A stretch of DNA of 64,000 nt from Hypsibius dujardini (lineage: Eukaryota > Tardigrada > Eutardigrada > Parachela > Hypsibiidae). A program made the translations under genes and the position numbers. The DNA lies in assembly GCA_001579985.1 (NCBI GenBank), contig LRSR01003560.1, positions 1-64,000 of the forward strand. Reading direction: 5' to 3'. Within the stretch, counting starts at the first letter, position 1. The number at the start of each line of letters is the position of its first letter. Below are positions 50,872-62,241 of this stretch, one piece after another. The notes under the pieces are model-generated. The model ran no database searches and had not been told where the DNA came from. It saw only the letters and a list, made by a program, of their open reading frames with translations.

Positions 50872-51391
50872 GTGAGTTAGTTAGTTAGTTATTATTTATT
50901 TCTTAGTATTTGTTTTTTAGTTATTTAGTTGGCACGCATTTTCTGTGCATTTTGGTTCAGTTGTAAAGGGTGGAGTCTTTCGTGTTTCCGTTGCAGTGGC
51001 ATCTATGCATATCCAGGCGGATCCGGCTCATCCATTATTCGGCTGGCATAAGTACTCAGTTGTGCCGTGGTGCGGTGTGCGGAACGGGAGTCTCGGTAGT
51101 CCGTGCGGCCCTCGTTCGATGGCGATTGAGTTCCACGTGCCATCAGGTGGGATCCTCCCTCCTCGTCTCTGGCTCTGTATTTTTGACGGTTTGTTTGCTT
51201 TTCTGTCTGGCTGGCTGCCTGTCCTTGTACCCCCCCCCCTGCCTATGCAGTTTTGTATGCCTAAGCCTATACCGCCTACCGAACGCTTACGTTTGCTTGC
51301 AGATCCCTGCTCACATGATCCGCCTTTTTTCACTATCCCGAGCGACCCATTCGTTGATCCTAGAAAGCATGAGGCCGGAGCCGATTGTTAA
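45083..51391 (+). CDS. B1: secreted two-Ig plus FN3-like protein (truncated relative to C2)
   Basis: Nine exons: 45083-45119 (signal peptide MMPPIFMLIALAGFAGA across the junction), 46522-46923, 47200-47437, 47514-47624, 47959-48219, 48993-49150, 50359-50679, 50997-51146, 51303-51391; 588 residues. Ig 1: RCPFDRRCTLRC ... NWKS ... QPYFACYNRW. Ig 2: QTITCTISTF ... VSWWKDGKLFLD ... EDAGKYSCAV. An FN3-like part follows (NTVSFEWEYEPYSGSDPLSI, then LEHRYIPDGN, FGWHKYSVVPWC). Several N-glycosylation sequons are present. Compared with C2, the last exon lacks the (ACN)n Thr-rich stretch, shifts frame and stops after DPRKHEAGADC, so the product should be secreted; a transmembrane exon is still present downstream. 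It was probably an adhesion or recognition molecule; partners unknown. Confidence 0.75.
46018..46060. repeat. (TCTG)n microsatellite, B1 intron 1
   Basis: About ten perfect units inside an intron whose next 400 bases are imperfect TCTG/CCTG words. Frames through it read CLSVCLSV and are not genes. Confidence 0.85.
47021..47080. repeat. (GACA)n microsatellite, B1 intron 2
   Basis: Imperfect then perfect GACA units, at the same place as the CAGA-rich stretch at 57600-57700 in C2. Confidence 0.75.
49349..50050. mobile_element. Foldback DNA element with TTAA flanks, inserted in B1 intron 6
   Basis: The 702-base element has arms of about 300 bases that are inverted copies. The ends read GGGCAACCC...GGGTTGCCC. 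Inner words such as 'cgactccttgttgagttggc', 'ccgatgacgtca' and 'ttgaaggttgcaattt' each return reversed. TTAA stands on both sides (49345-49348 and 50051-50054), as for piggyBac-type elements. The matching intron of C2 (about 59664) has no insertion, so it arrived after the duplication or was lost cleanly from unit 2. No ORF; non-autonomous. Confidence 0.8.
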
Positions 51392-51544
51392 CCCGCAGTT
51401 GGTTCTTGGATGCTTCGATGTCGCCCCCGCCAAGTGGTAGGCACTGACAGACAGACAAAAAATCAGGCAGACAAAATAGAGATATTCAGTCACAGACAAA
51501 CAGACAAGACACCCAGACAGAGAAGAGTGACGGAGAAAAAGCAG

Positions 51545-51678
51545 GTGGAGCATCTTCTTCCTACGGTTTTATCGTCATCCTAATCCCGGCTCTCGTTGGA
51601 TTGGTCATTGTCGCCGGCGTTATCTGCTTCATTTATCGCCATCTCGCAAAACCCCGATGGCTTCGCCCGCCTAGCTGA
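51545..51678 (+). pseudogene. Orphan transmembrane exon downstream of B1
   Basis: After the AG at 51543-51544 it reads GASSSYGFIVILIPALVGLV then IVAGVICFIYRHLAKPRWLR and a stop at 51676. It matches the last exon of C2 (61977-62107). B1's preceding exon stops first, so normal splicing would not reach it. The Thr-rich exon that C2 has at 61579-61662 is absent from unit 1. It would be coding only if an isoform skipped exon 51303-51391; the phase (1) would allow that. Confidence 0.65.
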
Positions 51679-52370
51679 CCGGTCCCGGCCAAGTGAGAGC
51701 CACTCGCGACCCGGTCCAGAAAATGTCAAATGTTATTTCTCTCTATTATTATTATTGTGTTATAATGTGTTGGCAGTGTGTACGATTGGTTACTTTTGCT
51801 GTTATTTCGTATACCACATGCCGATGGCTTCGCCCTTTTGTTTCACTGGAGTGTTGTGATATATTTATGATTTGATGAGCTTTTTTTCTTTGATCCATCT
51901 TGGATCCCAGCACAAGTACTGTACTTGTTTTTTGAAAAACAGACAGACGGATAGGCAGACATGCAATTAGATAGGGAGACAGGGAGACCGGCATGCATAC
52001 CCCCGGCAGACAGACAACTGACAATCAGGCACATAGACATATAGAACTACAGACAGACCTACAGATAGACGTACAGACAAACTGGTTTAGCCATATGGAA
52101 CGTTTCCCGTATTTCTCCACAAATATTTTCAAACAAAATGAGGCGACTTGGATCAATTTTATTGACTCAAACTGGTATATACCTATGCAGTTCGACAAAA
52201 TCTTGTGCTGGACTAATCTACACCTAATTGACATTTACTTGACTGATTGTAAGTATGTCGGCGTTTGTCCTGGTTTTTAGACATAGTAGCAGTAGAAGCG
52301 AGAGAATGAAAGAGATCAAATCGAATCTCAAGGAATCAACAGCCAATCAATTCAAGGCCATCAACGAAAG

Positions 52371-52836
52371 TTGCGTGACAAGGTCTCCTTCAGACACATT
52401 CAGCTTGACGAGCGATTCGCTGATCTCCACTTGGGCCTGCTGCAGGTATAGTGATGTTCGCGTCAGAATCCTGAAGTGGGCCGTGATCGTTGATCAGGAG
52501 TCGGAGTGAAGAGGCGTTAAGGAGGGTCATTACGAAAGTGGAGTGTGGTACTGCTGCGGCAATGTTGGAATTATTGTTTTTTTTTATGGCGAAGCTGCTG
52601 GAAATGGAGGAGGAATTCGCAGCGATGAAACCGCCACCGAGAAAGTCCGCGTCGGTCAGTGGTCCGTGGGCATTGTGCTCGCCAATGGGGAGAAGCGAGC
52701 CGTTGACGGTCAGTTCACGTTTGACCACCTTCAACACAAAAATCATGTAAAACTGAGTCAATGAAACCTTTATCTGATTAGGGTGTACAGTACAAGTGTA
52801 TTTAAAAGTTGAATTGTATTTAAATTTACAGCGCAT
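52371..52836 (-). CDS. Possible minus-strand gene fragment after unit 1
   Basis: Beyond the end of the tandem unit the sequence turns GC-rich and has a long minus-strand frame (52836-52390) with VVKRELTVNGSLLPIGEHNA, then GPLTDADFLGGGFIAANSSS. A second minus-strand reading from an acceptor at about 52441 gives QAQVEISESLVKLNVSEGDL and ends near 52340. The plus strand is also open here (CCGNVGIIVFFYGEAAGNGG). A minus-strand AATAAA lies at about 52154. I judge that something is coded on the minus strand but cannot choose the frame or a family. Confidence 0.25.
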
Positions 52837-53439
52837 TCATTTCGAATGTTGGAAATTGGATAAATTATTGCTATTAGATGTATCCTTTTAATTCACATAA
52901 GAAGGTATTTAAATTTGGTCGCAACAACTCACACAGAAAATATCAGTAAGCATTCGCATTTTACATAAATAAAATTTCGTTGTTTTTAACCACTCTAAGC
53001 TATTTCGTATTTTGCTAAACAACGAACTAGTTGCAAATGGAAAGTATTAATTAAAGATAAAGTTTTCAACAAGGGTCGTGTTTCCGTTCCAGTTTCTACC
53101 AAAATGTGTCGTTACACCTAGATATTCTACCCTGTGTATTCTACGCCGGAATTTTATTCCAGGCTCTATTAGCTGGTAGTTCGAACAAATAACTATATAA
53201 AAACAATTATATAAAAAATAATTGTACAAAAAATAATGAAATAAAATTTAAAATTGCAGGATTTACAAAGTTCCGATTGAAACCGCACGAATACAGAAAA
53301 CAGGTCAGGCTTCTCTTGAGAGTCTCATGTTCCACATGCATAGTGGTGTGCGATCCGTTCCGCTGAGTGAAAACGATTGGATGTTGTGCGACCATTTGCA
53401 TGGCGGATGGGCTCTTTTCGTCGACCAGATCGAAAGCAA

Positions 53440-53700
53440 GCAGACAAGCAGACATAGACACAAACCAGCAAAAAGGAAGATCAGATAGACTGGCAGTAAA
53501 TCATTTAGATAAACAGATAGATAAACAGAAAAATAAACAATAAACCTACAGAAAAAAACAGCAGACAAACAGACAGACAGACAGATAAACAGGCCGAGAG
53601 ACTGACAGAGAGACAAAGAGGGAAGTCAACAGGCAGACAGAAAAACAGATAGGCAGACAGACAAGCAGACAGACAGGCAGACAGACAGACAAGTATTGAT
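53440..53700. repeat. CAGA-rich imperfect microsatellite between the units
   Basis: Imperfect CAGA/CAGG units over about 260 bases, just before unit 2. Reverse frames read CLSVCLSA and are not genes. Confidence 0.8.
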
Positions 53701-54274
53701 AAGACATTGACATTGACATTGATAAGACAGGTAAGTATTGGAAGCACTTGCAACGGTCACACATAATTTGACAGATTCGCAATAGTTGGCAAGTTATGGA
53801 AATATCAAAGCAGATTTGAAGACCAGTGGTCGGTAAATTTTGGCGATGTGAAAGTATAACGTACTGTGCGCCACCTGTTGAGTGCCACACTAAAACGAAA
53901 GAAGCCAATCAAAAACGCCGGCTCCGGCACAACAAGTTTTATTGGTTGTTTCTCATGTGGGCGCTGCATTATCCATATTCAAATACTCCTCCATTTTCAC
54001 CGCATTAATTTCCCCCTGAAACAAAAATTTCAGAAGAGTATCTTCTCTCCTACCATCCCAAATTTTTACGCCCTCGTTTTCTCACCGATTGGTAGGCCGT
54101 GCGACGTTCTGCGACAACGGAAAGTCATCAAGCCGGATTGGAGGACCTTACCGGGGAGACGATCTCTGCCACCGTCAATGGATTTAGGTTGATTGATTGA
54201 TTGGCCGTTCGGGGAAGTCATTTTTGCGGATTCTTCTCTATCTTCTACTTCTGCTGCGGCTCCGCGATCTGATC

Positions 54275-55954
54275 ATGGATTCCTGTTTCGAAGCAAGAAT
54301 CGTTGTTTTCCTTGTGGTGTTCCTTCTAGGTGAGTGGGTCGATCGGGTATCGAAGAGAACAGTTTTTTTGGAATGAAAGTTCACATACGGAGAGAATGCT
54401 TGGCTCACCGCGTCAAGCCCTGGAGCTAGTTCGTTGTATGGCATCATGCAGTAGCCGAGTTAAATGGCCTGATTTGGTTAGCCAAGTATTTTGGTGACTA
54501 TGCCGACACTTGACATATTTGCTGCAAGAGAAAAGACTAAAATATTCTCTTGCAGTAGGTACATTTTAATTCGAATCATGGGTGATGTAACGCACTTTCG
54601 TTTTGAGTGGGTTTCGGTCTCGGCAACAGGTTTTAGCGATCACATCGGAAGAAATATTTTATGCGCGGCGGCAGTTGATTGATTGGTCGATTGAATAATG
54701 TCTAAATGATTTCTTGTTGCGATCAGTTGATTGATGGGTTGATTGATATTTGTGTAGGGTAAAATTTTGCAGATTCCGTCCATCCTTAGTTTTGTGCCTT
54801 ATCGTCAATTTTGTTTCTGTCAGTACTATGAAGTTCAGTATTCTCTGATTATATTACATGTAATATAATTTGGATTTGTTTTTTTTGGCTAAGTATTAAA
54901 TTGATTTACTCGACTGATCTAATTTCGTTGCGCAAAATCTTTTGTCTCCTGCATATTTATTTAAAAAATATATCGTTTAAGGTTAGTGAGCCTTTCATAG
55001 CATTTAAAAGAAACTGTTAATAAAAATAATTCCTGGAACACAATTTTTAATTTCCTTATTTTACGTAAAACACAGATAGATATTGTTCTTAATTAAAATG
55101 TGAAATAAAAGATACATGATTTATATTTAAAACCGTTTTCAAACTAAAAATTATATTTACTCGAAAAATTACGTCATTTTTTAAAATTTAAGTATTTTTC
55201 GATCACGGGGCAAGATTTTGTCGTTTAATGGTTTAGTTAAAATTTTATTGATAAAATGCTAATAAAATCATTGAAATAGTTCTTTTTAATAGCTAACGAT
55301 TTTAGTGGTTTTATTAACATTTTCATGAGCATGGTCTTTTACTCTTTGAATGAGCGATGACGGACAAATATCCTTCATTTTGTTTACTATATTTATGATG
55401 CATTGATTTATATCTCTTTTCTGATTTAGTATATTTTATTGTACAATGTTTATGTTTAGTTATTTAGTTTATTTAGAGTCTATTTGTTACAGATCCCTCT
55501 CCATCGGCTGTCTCGGCTGCGAATGTTTCAACAAATTCTCCAATTTCACTAGTACCTTCAACGATCCAGCCGAACGGAGCTACAACTATTTCCATCGTCA
55601 TTCCCGTCCCCCCAGACATTATGACGAAGACGACGACGACAGTAATCATCCTTCCATTCACTAACTCCACCGACGCCACTACGAGGATGGCAGAGACCTG
55701 GCAGTCATCCATAGTGGCAGCATCAACAAACGCTCCAGCAACGAATGCGACGACGATCCGGACGAAGAGATGGAAGAGGAAGACCACAACGACGCCGCGG
55801 CCCACTCGTATTCGTAGGCCGATAGTTACGGATCCTTATGTCGACCCTAGCAAGTGGCTGACTACAACGCCGATTCCAGGTGATGGGCGGGAAGGTGAAA
55901 CTGATTGATAAACAGACAGACAGGCATGGCGGCAGGTAGATATACTGATGTACC

Positions 55955-55986
<32 letters not shown>

Positions 55987-58900
55987 GGCACACCGACATG
56001 TCTACAGGTAGATAGACGTGATAGGCTTTTGTCCTATCGGTAGAATTCTAGGTTGACAAACAATTTAGATGAGAGTTTATTAGACTGACAAACGAAACAC
56101 GACAAAAATCCGTACATCGTTCGCTCCTATCACATTGAATTCTTAGTCATCCGGACGACCTGACCTCCGGTTCCTGTTTGAACGTTCCCTATTTGACAGA
56201 CCGACAGACCGACAGACCGACAGACCGACAGACCGACAGACCGACAGACCGACAGACCGACAGACCGACAGACAGACAGACAGACAGACATATAGTCAGA
56301 TAGGCGAACAGATTGACAAACAATTGCTTTGTAATTGAGGTAGGCACGTCCGAACAGAATCTCTTGGTTCTTTTATCTGCTACTTTATTTCATGTATGCT
56401 TTTCTTTTTCAGTTAGAATTACAACCGCTTACGTGCACAGCCCGACTCGCGGTATAATTTATTTATCTGTCTGTCTGGCTTTCTTTTTGTCCATCTGTTT
56501 GTACTCGTACCTTCAGACGGTAAGGAAATATGAAACCTCGAAAAACTGCTGCGATCATTGCTAAAGGTCACGTGCTAGACAGAGCGTGCACTCCTTTATC
56601 TAATCGCCATTGCTGTTCAGAACCAATTGTAAGGTCTACCGATCGTAATTGGATAGTTAACAAGTTCATTAGACTGAACATAGAGATAGGTGGAGAAGAA
56701 AACTGGAAGAATGAAAGAAGTACAACTGCCTTCAGAACCAATAAAACACATGATTATATATTAAAGTGTCAACTATAAAAATGATGGTAAATAGCACATA
56801 GGTCAGAATAATATACAAGTAATTAGCTGTAGCAGCAGAATAGGGTTAATATAGGTAGTTACTAAGTAAGGTACTAGTGAGTCACATAGCTGTAATGATT
56901 GGATATGAGGACTTGTTGGGCGTAATCCAACACTGTCTGGTTTGTTTCCTGTTTATTGTTTGTCCGTTTGCCTGTCTGTATGTTTGTGTCTCTTTATACC
57001 TGCCGGCCAGCCTGTTTGTTTTGTCCTCTGTCTGTCTCTCGGCCTATGACTGCCTGCAGCTTACTGGTGCCCATTGGTTCCTACAATTCTCGATGTATCG
57101 AACACTGATGCGCCCTGCACAATACATGCGTAATACATTTCGGTTTGATTACAGGCTTCGCTAAAGCTATCACACAGACCGACCCAGGCGCACCGCCAAC
57201 GGAGGTCGGCGTGGACACCTACGTTCGCTGTCCGTTTGACCGGCGTTGCATACTTCGCTGCGCTCAACCGGGCCAGTCCACCGACCATATTAAAAGTTGG
57301 AAATCGAACCGGTTCATAGCCGGCTTTCTCCCACCGCATCCAGTGCAGTCACCATATTTGGAACGGAACGGTCGGTACATCGTACTGCAACGTGTGGTCA
57401 ACAATCGCACGAAACTTGGGGCGCAGTACGATACACAACCCCACTTGGGGTACTCGCACATTCCCGATTATTTGGGCGACCTGAACGACCTGATGTACTC
57501 CATAGAACGAAAGACATCTGAGGGGGATCCGGTATGGACAGGGATAGAGACTCAGAGTAAGTTAGACTTGATGGTAGGCTCTCGCGCACTGGCAGGCAAA
57601 CAGACAGACAAACAGACAAACAGACAGACAGAAAACAAAACAAAAAACAGACAAACACAGAAAGATAGACATACAGACAGACGCTTCCACAGAAAGACTA
57701 TATACCGACATCACAGACCAACAGACCGACAGACAGATAAACGAATTGACAAGGCATATCATATGTGCGCTTTGCCGGCACGAAATCGTTGCAATTTGGT
57801 TTGTCAGGGGCGGATAAGTATTTTTACGAGGATGGACGCTTACGTCCTACAATGGTTGACGCTCACGAGGTTAGCGCCGTCTGGCGCCGAGGGAACGGGC
57901 TCGGCAACAACGTGACGGACCTCGATTTCGGTCCCGTGCCACTGGCGCTGACCAGTCCCAACGGCCATGATGGTGACTTCCCCAAGCTAGTCTCCCCGGA
58001 GAACGGACCGCCGCAGTTTGTTCTTTGGACTGACGGATCTCTAACGTGAGGCCTGCTTAATTGCTATTTGTTTTCCCGTCCATGGCACTGCTCAGCAAAA
58101 GTTTTACTTCCGTTTTTCCAGAATTCTGAACACCGTTCGCGGTCAGCAACCATATTTCGCATGCTACAATCGCTGGGACAGCACTAATGGCAAATTGCTT
58201 ACGGACCCGAAGGACTTCCAGTTTATTGCTAGGTACGGTAGAGAAGATTTGCCAGAAAAACTGGCAGGCAGACAGACTGACAGATCGAGGCAGGCAAACC
58301 GGTAAACAGGTAGATAGATAGGTAGGTGGATAGGTAGATAGATAGATTAGTAATTAATTAGTATTCTGAACGGTCTTAACATAATTACAGATTAATTATG
58401 GAAAAATAACAAATTAATTCCGTTTGATTTAGCTAGGTACCGTTTAATTAAATTAATTACTTCATTTATATATTACCATTGTTGTATTTTCAAATGCTTG
58501 TACTATACTAGTAACCAGCCACACCCATGTTCATCTTTTTTTAGTTACGTGGTTGATCGCGTACCCGCCGTCACTGTCACCAACGGTCGGGGTAGGGATT
58601 TCAGAAGGGGCACTACGGACACGATTATCTCTCCCCAGTCGCCGAAAGACCAGACCATCAGCTGCACGATCAGCACGTTCGGGACCAGCCTGCAGGACTA
58701 CCATGTGTCGTGGTGGAAGGACGGAAAGCTGTTCCTCGATGTGCCGATGACGAAGTCAGGCCGCCTGCCAGAGACCCTCAAGACATACTGCAGTACAAGT
58801 AAACGGTATGAAGTCATCTAAACCCTTGGAAGCGAATGGGCTTTTACGCTTGAGAATGTCTGACTTTGTGCCCGTTTGCCGGTGTCGGTGTCTGACCTGC

Positions 58901-61781
58901 ATTCTTGATTGTTTACCTGTCAGTAAGTCCGTTTTCTTGTAAGGTCAAACCCCGGCCCATCTGTTTGTCTGTGTCTGACTCTTGAGTGTCGGCTTTTGTG
59001 TCCAGCTGTGCCTGCCGCTTTGTCTGTTGAAATGCCTACCGAAAATGTTTGGATACTGTGCCTAATCATCTCCCTTTTGTGCTGACTGGTCGGAGTTGTT
59101 TGCAAGCTTGTTTCAGTGGCTGCTTGCCCGCCTGCCCGCCTGCCTGCCTGCCTGCCTGTCTGTTTGTTTTTCTCTTCATCTGTTTGGCTGTTTATATGCC
59201 TGTCTGCCTGTCGGTCTGTCTTCTCCCTGTTTATTTTTAATTTATTCCTCCATTCTACCTTTATAAACTCCCTTTTGTGTTGGCAATTAGTATTATGTGT
59301 GTATGCAGTAGGTGTATTTGTTGCAGGATGGTAATGGCCAATGTGACCCAGATCTTCGACAGCCCGTTCGTGGACCGGCCCGACTTGATCCGCGCTCACC
59401 TTTCGTTCCTCAGCACGCCCGGTCCTTACCCTGAGGATGCAGGCAAATACAGCTGTGCCGTGACTCTCCACAACCAAGCCTCAGGTGGCTAGAGGACGAC
59501 ATCACTGAACTTATAGTAACTAAGCACTCTTCAAAGTTAAAACAAAGTTGTTGTTTTTTTGGCTTATGATAAACAAAAATTAAATCAGGATTGGATAACA
59601 GTACCAACGAAATCGCGATTCTTTATTGCTTAAATCGACTGGAAAAATGAACTAACACTAAAAGCAAGTTCTTATTGATTTTAATTAACCTCTGAATTTA
59701 AATTAGGGGTATACTAATATTTTAATATTTTAATCTTTCAACTTATTAATTATTAATAACTTGTTAACTTAATTAATAACTTGATTAATACTCAACTTGA
59801 TTGATACTCAACTTTTTAGCTTTATAAATATCTAGTTTTTAGTATTACTAATAATTAATTTTATAATAATGGTATTATAAGTATATTAATTAGTTATAAA
59901 AATGAACATAATTAATTATAGTTAATAATAATAGCGATTAGTTACAGTTAGTAATTTTTAATTAATACAATTACAGTTAAATAAATAAAATGTTCTTTTG
60001 GTATTTAACTTGTTATTTTAATCTTTCATGAATATTAATGTAGTATTTTGTCATCCCTACAGGTGATCCATCCGGCAAGCCGATCCCCAATGAAGTTGGT
60101 GATCCCGGCACGGTTATGTGGGTCGACACTCCCGGCGAGAACGTGACCAATTTCCGAGCCGCCGTCAACCGCACCGCCAACACGGTGAGCTTCGAGTGGG
60201 AGTATGAGCCGTATCCCGGCTCGGATCCGCTTTCTATCGCCTTCCGCCTGGAACATCGTTACATCCCGGACTGGAACATGACGCCGCCACCGTCACCGGA
60301 CGATCCTTGGTGGTGCAGCGGGACCTCAGAGGCCATAGTCCCGTACATCCCTTACGCTGAGGATGACATCGATCCTTATCAGAGTAAGTATCTTTGCTGG
60401 TGGAATCGTTGTTTATTTTTTTATTTAATATTTAAATATGTATTATTAGCAGTTAATATTAATTAGTATTTATTATTATAATATTATATTATTAGTTAGT
60501 TAGTTCGTTAGTTATTTCTAGTATTGTTATTTAGTTATTTAGTTTGCACAGTTGGAGAGGTTGAGCCTTTTGTTGCAGTGGCATCTTTGCATATCCAGGC
60601 TGATCCGGCTCATCCATTATTCGGCTGGCATAAGTACTCAGTCGTGCCGTGGTGCGATGTGCAGAACGGGAGTCTCGGCAGTCCGTGCGGTCCTCGTTCG
60701 GTGGCGATTGAGTTCCACGTGCCATCAGGTGGGATCCTCCCTACTCGTCTCTGGCTCTGTATTTTTGACGGTTTGTTTGCTTCTCTGTCTGTCTGTGTAT
60801 CTATCTGTCTGCCTTCTGTCTGTTTGTATGTCTGTATGTCTGCCAGTTTGTCTGCAGATCTATAAGTTTACTAGTCTGTCTGCTTTTCTGTCTGGCTGCC
60901 TGCCTGCCGAACGCTTACGTTTGCTTGCAGATCCCTGTGAGCTTGACCCGCCTTCTTTCACTATCCCGAGCGACCCAGTCGCTGATCCTGCGCCCCCAGC
61001 GAGCATGAGATGGACGAGTGCGTGCCATACGACTATCGCCCCTGTTACCGAAGAAACGACGACGACGACAACAACGACGACAACAACGACGACAACAACA
61101 ACGACAACTCCGACAACGACAACTACAACTACATCAACAACCACGCCCGCTACGACGACGACCTCCACAACAACAACTTCTACAACAACAGTTATGGTCA
61201 AGACAAGGATGATGCCAGTTCGGATGCCGGGGCCGATTTTTAAGCCGCAGTTGGTTCTTCCTTTGATGCCTTCGATGACGCCCCCGCCAACTGGTAGGCC
61301 ACTGGCGGATAGACAACAAGTCAGGCAAACAGGCAAACAAAAAGACAGACAAGAGATATTCAAACACAGACAAACAGACAAGACACCCAGACAGAACAGA
61401 ACGCCAGAGAAACAGACAGGCACACAGGCAGGCAGGCAGGCAGGCACACAGACGGAGAGACAGATAGGCACGCAGCCTGACAGACTGGTAAACCGACAAT
61501 GAGGTAGACAGACTCGTCAACACCCTTGCTCAGCTGATGTGACCGAGTTCACGTGCTTCCGTTTTGTTTTTATTTTAGCTACTACAAGTCTGGCCCCTAC
61601 GAGTAATACGACCACAGCCGCATCGCACACCTTCTCGTCTGACCCGGCAGTCCCACAGACAGGTTAGTGTGCATTATTCTTATTGGAAACAAATCAAACA
61701 ACCAAGCAAAACGAAGATTATATACAGATAAAAATTAATCTAGCGCCGGACGCATACAGAGATCGGCAGACATTCAAATAA

Positions 61782-61832
<51 letters not shown>

Positions 61833-62107
61833 GGCATCTATGCATGGCCTCTGCCGTTGGTGTGCGACTGCAGAACAAGACGCGTCATTTGATCGTCTGG
61901 TATGCCATTGCAGCTAGCAGCCTTATCGCAAATTTTAGCCTTTTCGCAAATGTGACGTCGAATACTGTCAAAGCAGCTGGGACATCTCCTTCCTACGGTT
62001 TTATCGTCATCCTGATCCCGGCTCTCGTTGGATTGATCATTGTCGTCGGTGTTATCTGCTTCATTTTTTGCCATCTTCGCAAAACCCCGACGGCTTCGTC
62101 CGCCTAG
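54275..62107 (+). CDS. C2: predicted fused mucin-Ig-Ig-FN3-mucin-TM receptor
   Basis: Twelve exons, all joined in frame: 54275-54329, 55493-55879, 57155-57556, 57808-58045, 58122-58232, 58545-58805, 59327-59484, 60063-60383, 60579-60728, 60931-61293, 61579-61662, 61977-62107; 2661 nt, 886 residues. Order: signal peptide (MDSCFEARIVVFLVVFLL), Thr/Pro stalk as in A1, Ig 1 (RCPFDRRCILRC to PYFACYNRW), Ig 2 (TISCTISTF, SWWKDGKLFLD, DAGKYSCAV), FN3-like region, a second mucin stretch with an 18-Thr run, a third short Thr-rich exon, then the TM helix YGFIVILIPALVGLIIVVGV and a short tail ending TASSA. It lacks the signal-peptide exon that B1 has, so the A exons must supply secretion. Splicing of exon 55879 to 57155 is predicted, not shown. 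An alternative exon at 56413 would give a short protein. Confidence 0.7.
55953..55988. repeat. (GACA)n microsatellite, C2 intron
   Basis: About eight perfect units following exon 55493-55879. Confidence 0.8.
56195..56290. repeat. (GACAGACC)n then (GACA)n compound repeat
   Basis: Nine or so perfect 8-base units followed by pure GACA. The 8-base period is not seen in unit 1, so it expanded after duplication. Confidence 0.85.
56413..56564 (+). CDS. Alternative terminal exon of C2 with microsatellite-derived TM segment
   Basis: After the acceptor (ctttttcag) it begins like A1 exon 3 (VRITTAYVH against VRNTTAYVH) for about 36 bases, then diverges. It continues GIIYLSVCLAFFLSICLYSY, LQTVRKYETSKNCCDHC and a stop. 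Joined to exons 1 and 2 it gives 197 residues: signal peptide, Thr-rich stalk, new hydrophobic segment, short Cys-rich tail. The new hydrophobic part is coded by degenerate TCTG repeats, whose LSVC reading is naturally hydrophobic. Confidence 0.45.
61018..61200 (+). repeat. (ACN)n coding repeat in C2 exon 10
   Basis: ACG/ACA triplets code a nearly pure Thr tract (residues TEETTTTTT onward) with a few Pro, Ser and Ala. The stretch is absent from unit 1, where only its flanks remain (around 51360). Confidence 0.85.
61783..61833. repeat. (GACA)n microsatellite before the C2 TM exon
   Basis: About 12 perfect tetranucleotide units in the last intron. Confidence 0.85.
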
Positions 62108-62241
62108 GCCCCGCCTAGCTGACCGGTCCCGGCCAATGGAGAGCCACTCGCGACCCGGTCCAGAAAATCTCAAATATCATCTTTTAGATTTTATGTTTGC
62201 AATAACTGAAGGCAATCGTTTACAGTAAATTAGATTACTCT

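Larger units (their letters stand above)
41089..52370. repeat. Tandem duplication unit 1 (genes A1 and B1)
   Basis: It starts 'tttgacagattcgcagta' and ends 'atcaacgaaag'. It matches unit 2 (53767-63281) throughout, in the same orientation. Coding exons have identical lengths in both units from Ig exon 1 to FN3 exon 2 (402, 238, 111, 261, 158, 321, 150 nt) and differ at few bases. Introns are alignable in patches only. Confidence 0.9.

Noticed and set aside
61010-61243. Asn/Asp-rich and Gln-rich frames over the (ACN)n tract
   Set aside because: They are shifted readings of the Thr repeat of C2; the Thr frame joins in phase with exons on both sides.
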